Assembly (NCBI GenBank): GCA_910579435.1 | Contig: CAJTVF010000002.1 | Location: 35,780-99,779, forward strand | Source: an uncultured Oscillibacter sp. | Lineage (GTDB): Bacteria > Bacillota > Clostridia > Oscillospirales > Oscillospiraceae | DNA: 64,000 nt | Direction of reading: 5' to 3' | Part shown: positions 59,338 to 64,000 of the stretch, piece after piece | Layout of the letters: each line of letters begins with the position of its first letter | How positions within the stretch are numbered: position 1 is the first letter of the stretch | The notes under the pieces: model-generated | Database searches by the model: none | What the model was told of the DNA's origin: nothing | The model's input: the letters and a program-made list of their open reading frames with translations, nothing else | Program-made: the position numbers and the translations under genes

Positions 59338-59554
59338 GAGGAACCGCTTCCACCGGCTCAAGGACCTGCAAGTTCGTGGTGCGGGAGGAGCCCAGGATGA
59401 AGGGGCCATACTTCCGGCAGTTTACATACACCAATATTGCCTTTCTGGCGGTTCTGCTGGTGTTCGCATTGATTTTGGGATAATCCCCCTCCTATTGAAT
59501 CAGGTATCATTCCACCAGATTTCAGCCATCCTAAGCGGGTAAGGATGTGATAGG

Positions 59555-61525
59555 ATGCCCAACCATTTGAAAAGCGAAACCAGCCCCTACCTTCTCCAGC
59601 ACGCGGAGAACCCGGTGGACTGGTACCCCTGGGGCGAGGAGGCGTTCTGCCGGGCCAGGGAGGAGGACAAGCCCGTCTTCCTCAGCATCGGCTACAGCGC
59701 CTGTCACTGGTGCCATGTCATGGCCCACGAGAGCTTCGAGGACCAGGAGACGGCGGAATTGCTGAACCGCTGGTTCGTCTCTATCAAGGTGGACCGGGAG
59801 GAGCGGCCCGACGTGGACAGCGTGTATATGGCCGTCTGCCAGGCCTTCACAGGCAGCGGTGGCTGGCCAATGAGCATCTTTCTGACGCCGGAGAAACAGC
59901 CCTTTTTTGCGGGGACCTACTTCCCCAAACGCCGTCAGGGCGGGATGGTGAGCTTTGGGGAGCTGCTGACGCTGATTCACAAGAAGTGGGAGAGGGACCG
60001 CTCTGCCCTGCTGAGCCCAGCTGAGGAAATCGTGGCTTTGCTCAACCAGCCGAAGGCAGAGAATGGCAAGGCGGAGCCGGAGCTTTTGGAGGAGGCCGTG
60101 GGGCTTTACAAGCGGCTGTTCGACCGGGAAAACAGCGGCTTTGGCAGTGCGCCGAAATTTCCCTCTCCCCACAATCTTCTGTTCCTCCTGGCGTATTACG
60201 GTCGGCGGGGAAACCGGGACTGCCTGGAGATGGTGGAACGGACGCTGACGCAGATGGTCCGGGGCGGGCTGTTCGACCACATCGGCGGGGGCTTCTGCCG
60301 GTACTCCACCGATGAGCGGTTTTTGGTTCCCCATTTTGAAAAGATGCTGTATGACAACGCCCTGCTGATTTTGGCCTATTGTGAGGCACACAGCACTACG
60401 AGGAAGAAACTGTACCTGCTGGCGGCAAAGCAAACGGCGGACTTTGTTCTTCGGGAAATGGCCGCCCCAGAGGGCGGCTTCTACAGCGCCCAGGACGCCG
60501 ACAGCGACGGTGAGGAGGGAAAGTATTACCCGTTCACGCCGGAGGAGATCACCCGCCTCCTAGGCTCGGAACGGGGTGAAGCCTTCAATCGGCATTTCGA
60601 CGTCACGGAGGCGGGGAATTTTGAGGGGAAGAACATCCCCAATCTGCTTCAGAGCGACCCGGAGGGCCGAACCTTGGATGGCCTGTTAGAGACGGTTTAT
60701 CAATATCACAGAGACCGCTGTGCCCTCCATCTGGACGACAAGATTTTGACCGCCTGGAACGGCCTGATGATTGCGGCGCTGTGCCATCTGTATCAGGCCA
60801 ATGGAGAGGGGAAATATTTGGACGCCGCGAAACGGGCGGACCATTTCCTCTGGGAAACCCTCTGGGACGGCGAAAGCCTCCATGTCAGCTTCCGGGCCGG
60901 GCGGCGGGGCGAAAGGGGCTTTCTGGACGACTACGCCGCCTGTCTCTTTGCCCAGCTGGCGCTGTACGGGGCCACGCTGGACGGTGCGTATCTGGAGCGG
61001 GCGGAACAGCTTTGCCGGGATGCCTGTGCCCGATTCCAAGACCGGGAAAACGGCGGTTTTTACCTCTACGGAGAAGAACACGAGGCGCTCGTCCTCCGGC
61101 CCAAGGAGACCTATGACGGAGCAATGCCCAGCGGGAACTCCCTGATGGCCTGGAATCTGGCGCGGCTGAGCCAGCTGGCCTCCGAGGAGTGTTATGGTCC
61201 CCTGGCGGAGCGGCAGCTGGACTTCCTGGCGGCGGACGCAGCGCAGTATCCCGCTGGGTACGCCATGTTCCTGCTGGCACTCTTGGATTACCGGGACCCG
61301 CCGCCCAAGGTGACGGTGGTCTGTTCGGACAAGGCCGAGGCGTCCCGCCTGCCTCTGGAGCTTCCGGCGGAGGCTGCTGTGATTCTGCGGGAACCGGGAG
61401 GGGATTACCCGCTGAAAAACGGAAGGACCACCTTCTACGTCTGCCGAGGGCACAGCTGTCTGCCTCCGGTCAACGGCCTGTCCAACGATTTTTCACCTTG
61501 CCGATCCACCCAAAATCCTATATAA
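59555..61525 (+). CDS. YyaL-type thioredoxin-domain protein, copy 2
   Basis: The 656-residue protein is a close paralogue of 32056-33993 over nearly its whole length: [16 protein letters not shown] redox-type motif, [52 protein letters not shown] and [16 protein letters not shown]. Similarity extends about 50 bp upstream of the start, including the CATCCTAA...AAGGATG words. The C-terminal 15 residues differ from copy 1. Biochemical role unsettled. Confidence 0.92.
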   Translation: MPNHLKSETSPYLLQHAENPVDWYPWGEEAFCRAREEDKPVFLSIGYSACHWCHVMAHESFEDQETAELLNRWFVSIKVDREERPDVDSVYMAVCQAFTGSGGWPMSIFLTPEKQPFFAGTYFPKRRQGGMVSFGELLTLIHKKWERDRSALLSPAEEIVALLNQPKAENGKAEPELLEEAVGLYKRLFDRENSGFGSAPKFPSPHNLLFLLAYYGRRGNRDCLEMVERTLTQMVRGGLFDHIGGGFCRYSTDERFLVPHFEKMLYDNALLILAYCEAHSTTRKKLYLLAAKQTADFVLREMAAPEGGFYSAQDADSDGEEGKYYPFTPEEITRLLGSERGEAFNRHFDVTEAGNFEGKNIPNLLQSDPEGRTLDGLLETVYQYHRDRCALHLDDKILTAWNGLMIAALCHLYQANGEGKYLDAAKRADHFLWETLWDGESLHVSFRAGRRGERGFLDDYAACLFAQLALYGATLDGAYLERAEQLCRDACARFQDRENGGFYLYGEEHEALVLRPKETYDGAMPSGNSLMAWNLARLSQLASEECYGPLAERQLDFLAADAAQYPAGYAMFLLALLDYRDPPPKVTVVCSDKAEASRLPLELPAEAAVILREPGGDYPLKNGRTTFYVCRGHSCLPPVNGLSNDFSPCRSTQNPI

Positions 61526-61558
61526 TACGGCAAAAGCACGGATAGGGGTGGGGAGCGT

Positions 61559-63964
61559 ATGAGGAGTGAAACAGCCGTCATAGGGGGCCGGGAGTATCGC
61601 CTGGTGAAGCTGCTTCCGTCTGTGGAGGACGGGCGAAAATATGTCCTCTGCGAGGACGGGGAGGGCGGCCAACATGTCTGCCCGGAGGACCTCTGGCCCC
61701 GGCGGGAGACCCACCCCGCTCAAGGCGGCGGGGTCTGCGCGGCCAGCTCCGCCCAGGAGAAAATCGCCCTGTTCCTCTCCCTGTTCCGGGGCCGGGAGGA
61801 CGTGTGCGCCAGGCGCTACTACAGCCTCAGGACCGGGAAGAGCGGCTACGTGCCCTTGTGCAAAAACGAGTGGGAGCCGGGCCTGTGCGACAAAAAGGCC
61901 CACCGCTGTCCCGAGTGTCCCAACCGGGCATTCGTACCGCTGACGGCCCAGATTGTCAAGGCGCACCTCATGGGGCAGGACGGCTATGGCCGGGACGTGG
62001 CGGGCGTCTACCCCATGCTGGAGGATGACCGCACCCGGCTCCTGGCGGCGGACTTTGACGAGACGTCGTGGCGGGAGGATGTCTCCGCCTTCCGGGAGAC
62101 CTGCGCCGCCCTCGGCCTCACGCCCGCCGTGGAGCGCTCCCGCTCCGGGAACGGGGCCCACGTCTGGTTTTTCTTCTCGGAGCCTGTGTCCGCCGCCGAG
62201 GCCCGCAAGCTTGGCAGCGCCCTGCTGACCCGGACCATGGAACGGCGCCACGAGCTCTGTTTCCAGTCCTATGACCGCCTGTTCCCCTCCCAGGACACCG
62301 TGCCCAAGGGGGGCTTTGGGAATCTCATCGCCCTGCCCTTTCAGGGACAGGCCCAGAGGGACGGGAATACCCTCTTTGTGGACGAGCGCCTTGTTCCCTA
62401 TCCGGACCAATGGGCCTATCTGGCGTCCCTGCCCAAAATCACGCCGGAGGAGCTGGCGGCGTATCTCGGAAAGCTGTGCGCAGGCGGGGAGCTGGGAATC
62501 CTGCTGGAAACAGGGGAGCCCAAGCCCTGGCCGGAGAAGCGGAAGCGGCGGGCCCTGGCCCGCGGGGATTTCCCGGCCCAGGCCAGGCTGATGATTTCGG
62601 ATTTGCTCTATGTGGACAAGGCTGGGTTCTCCCAAAAGGCGCTGAACGCCGTCAAGCGTCTGGCGGCCTTCCGGAACCCGGAGTTCTACAAAAAGCAGGC
62701 CATGCGGCTGCGCGTCTACGACACCCCCAGGGTCTTTGACTGCGGCTGGGAGGATGAGGGCTTCCTGGGAATCCCCAGGGGCTGCATGGACCGTTTGACG
62801 GAGCTGCTGGAGTCCTGCGGCGTTCCTTACGCCCTGGAGGACCGGCGGGAGGCGGGGCGGCCCATCGCCGTGTCCTTCCGGGGAGAACTCCGGCCGGAGC
62901 AGCTATCGGCGGCGGAGGCGCTGCTGGCCCGCGACACGGGCGTGCTGTCCGCCACCACCGCCTTCGGCAAGACCGTGGTGGGCGCTTATTTGATTGGACA
63001 GCGTAAGGTCAGCGCCCTGATCCTGGTTCACTCCAGCGCTCTTCTGGAGCAGTGGAAGGAGGCCCTGGAGCGGTTTTTGGACATTCAGGAGCCCCTGCCG
63101 GAGCAGCCCAAAAAGCGGGGCCGGAAGAAACGCCTGGAGCGCGTCGGGCAGATCGGGGCGGGGAAGCGCACCCGGAGCGGAATCATCGACGTCGCCATCA
63201 TGCAGTCTTTATTCGAGGGGAAGGAAAAAGAGGTCAAGCCCTTCGTGGCCGAGTACGGCATGGTTTTGTGCGACGAGTGCCACCACGTGGCCGCCTTCAC
63301 CTTTGAAAAAATCCTGCGGGCGGCCAAGGCGAAGTATGTATACGGCCTCTCCGCTACCCCGGTCCGCCAGGACGGGCACCAGCCCATCATCTTCATGCAG
63401 TGCGGCCCGGTCCGCTATCTGGTGGACGCCAAGAGTCAGGCGGACAAACGCGCTTTTGACCACTACGTCATCCCCCGCTTCACCCGGACCCGGCTGCCCG
63501 CCGCCCGGAAAATCCAGGACGCCTACGCGGGCATCGTGCAGAACGACGCCAGGAACGCTCTTCTCGTCTCCGACACGACTGAACTTCTCCGGGAGGGCCG
63601 GACGCCCCTGATCCTGACGGAGCGCCGGGACCACGCCGAGCGGCTGGCCGGGCTGCTCCGGGGCATGGCGGAGCACATTTTCCTCCTGGTGGGCGCCGGG
63701 AGCCAGAAGGAGAAGCGGGAGAAGCTGGCCGCCCTCCGGGAGGCGCCGCCGGAGGAGTCCCTGGTGGTCATCGCCACCGGGAAATACGTGGGCGAGGGCT
63801 TTGACGAGCCCCGGCTGGACACCATCCTCCTCTCCATGCCCATCTCCTGGAAGGGCACCCTGGCCCAATACGCCGGACGGCTACACCGGAGCTATGCGGG
63901 AAAACAGGAGGTGCGGATCTACGATTATGTGGACCTCCACGTCCCCGTCTTAGAGCCTGTTTAA
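61559..63964 (+). CDS. TOTE-type archaeo-eukaryotic primase fused to superfamily 2 helicase, 3' truncated
   Basis: The 801-residue protein has an N-terminal Cys-bearing segment (CDKKAHRCPECPNR), a primase domain with LAADFDETSW (catalytic Asp pair near 165-167), SGNGAHVWFFF (His near 199) and KGGFGNLIALPFQ, then a helicase: TTAFGKTVVGAYL (motif I, near 470), LCDECHHVAA (motif II), YGLSATPVR (motif III) and QYAGRLHRSYAGK (motif VI). This pairing is described for TOTE conflict systems of mobile DNA. The frame ends abruptly in DYVDLHVPVLEPV, where the last codons coincide with the start of an element-like end, so the C-terminal tail appears lost. Confidence 0.88.
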   Translation: MRSETAVIGGREYRLVKLLPSVEDGRKYVLCEDGEGGQHVCPEDLWPRRETHPAQGGGVCAASSAQEKIALFLSLFRGREDVCARRYYSLRTGKSGYVPLCKNEWEPGLCDKKAHRCPECPNRAFVPLTAQIVKAHLMGQDGYGRDVAGVYPMLEDDRTRLLAADFDETSWREDVSAFRETCAALGLTPAVERSRSGNGAHVWFFFSEPVSAAEARKLGSALLTRTMERRHELCFQSYDRLFPSQDTVPKGGFGNLIALPFQGQAQRDGNTLFVDERLVPYPDQWAYLASLPKITPEELAAYLGKLCAGGELGILLETGEPKPWPEKRKRRALARGDFPAQARLMISDLLYVDKAGFSQKALNAVKRLAAFRNPEFYKKQAMRLRVYDTPRVFDCGWEDEGFLGIPRGCMDRLTELLESCGVPYALEDRREAGRPIAVSFRGELRPEQLSAAEALLARDTGVLSATTAFGKTVVGAYLIGQRKVSALILVHSSALLEQWKEALERFLDIQEPLPEQPKKRGRKKRLERVGQIGAGKRTRSGIIDVAIMQSLFEGKEKEVKPFVAEYGMVLCDECHHVAAFTFEKILRAAKAKYVYGLSATPVRQDGHQPIIFMQCGPVRYLVDAKSQADKRAFDHYVIPRFTRTRLPAARKIQDAYAGIVQNDARNALLVSDTTELLREGRTPLILTERRDHAERLAGLLRGMAEHIFLLVGAGSQKEKREKLAALREAPPEESLVVIATGKYVGEGFDEPRLDTILLSMPISWKGTLAQYAGRLHRSYAGKQEVRIYDYVDLHVPVLEPV

Positions 63965-64000
63965 AATCTTCTAATGAGGATGGCAATGAGGGCAAACGTG
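63946..64000. mobile_element. Probable left end of a further mobile element at the window edge
   Basis: GAGCCTGTTTAAAATCTTCT begins where the helicase frame is broken and looks like a terminal inverted repeat of an insertion sequence or miniature element. The rest lies outside the window, so the call cannot be confirmed here. Confidence 0.4.

Larger units (their letters stand above)
58865..59554. other. 690-bp gap with decayed sequence
   Basis: I see no intact gene here. The right part of a rightward frame ends ...LLITFKSGTEVEQKIEL at 59241, which resembles the last residues of serine recombinases, so this may be a recombinase remnant. A hairpin (59252-59285) follows. Bases 59335-59482 carry another open stretch ending PYFRQFTYTNIAFLAVLLVFALILG with no start, possibly the 3' remnant of a membrane protein gene whose front was lost at the type-3 element end. 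Confidence 0.45.

Noticed and set aside
1-64000. tRNA, rRNA or tmRNA genes
   Set aside because: No cloverleaf with conserved GTTCGA-type arms and no rRNA core words were noticed on either strand; a covariance scan would settle this.

Overview
The window reads as a chromosome segment of a GC-rich, anaerobic, spore-forming Clostridia, most like gut Oscillospiraceae (Flavonifractor/Lawsonibacter type). The basis is an N-terminal fragment of sporulation sigma factor SigK, Gram-positive style sigma-A promoters with AGGAGG ribosome binding sites, M-box and lysine riboswitches, DUF1540 and CD1871A-type small proteins, a Feo operon with a FeoB-associated Cys-rich peptide, rubrerythrin, and large serine recombinases. 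The species assignment is inference. No rRNA, tRNA or CRISPR array was seen.

Layout. 1-10.2 kb: housekeeping and small-molecule genes: an HtrA-type protease running off the left edge, rubrerythrin, a gene split by a short inverted-repeat element, a five-repeat Cys/His-rich secreted protein, DUF1540, a split TauE/SafE permease pair, a HAD phosphatase, MgtE behind an M-box, and a GH13 glycosidase. 10.2-10.5 kb is one miniature element nested in another. 10.5-18.4 kb is a molybdenum block: a Crp/Fnr regulator diverges from moaA-moaC-MOSC-moeA-like-modABC-mogA, with a Crp/Fnr-like palindrome centred about -41.5 of the moaA promoter; xdhC faces it. 18.4-24.7 kb: hypothetical protein, TraX-like protein, an NhaC-family transporter under a lysine riboswitch (probable lysine transporter), aminotransferase, Dabb protein, acetyltransferase. 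24.8-28.6 kb: phosphodiesterase and feoA-feoA-feoB-Cys-rich peptide. 28.6-28.9 kb: two abutting miniature elements.

29.8-40.5 kb is a mosaic mobile region. It begins where sigK stops after 65 codons, and about 50 bp at that junction recur at 40.15 kb in the 3' end of a serine recombinase. It carries a TlpA / CD1871A / 4Fe-4S membrane protein redox cassette, a YyaL-type protein, an XRE regulator, and two serine recombinases, each preceded by a repeated terminator-plus-small-ORF unit (the second immediately, the first about 0.8 kb downstream with an XRE gene and a miniature element between). The first recombinase has an unusual C-terminal domain that recurs as three separate small proteins encoded directly behind it. 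This is the best candidate for an undescribed system.

40.6-58.9 kb is a carboxylate catabolic island: two TRAP transporters on opposite strands, Tm-1-like and PEP-hydrolase-like proteins encoded side by side, a PEP-hydrolase/AraC fusion regulator, an enolase-superfamily enzyme, MmgE/PrpD, HpcH/HpaI aldolase, FadR-type regulator, FAH-family enzyme, four-carbon acid sugar kinase, TIM-barrel isomerase-like protein and a 3-hydroxyacyl-CoA dehydrogenase-like protein. A shared operator-like word (WTGTTCAACAAAT) lies before five of its transcripts, so the island looks like one regulon. 59.5-64 kb: a second, very similar YyaL gene and a TOTE-type primase-helicase cut short at its 3' end by what looks like the edge of another mobile element.
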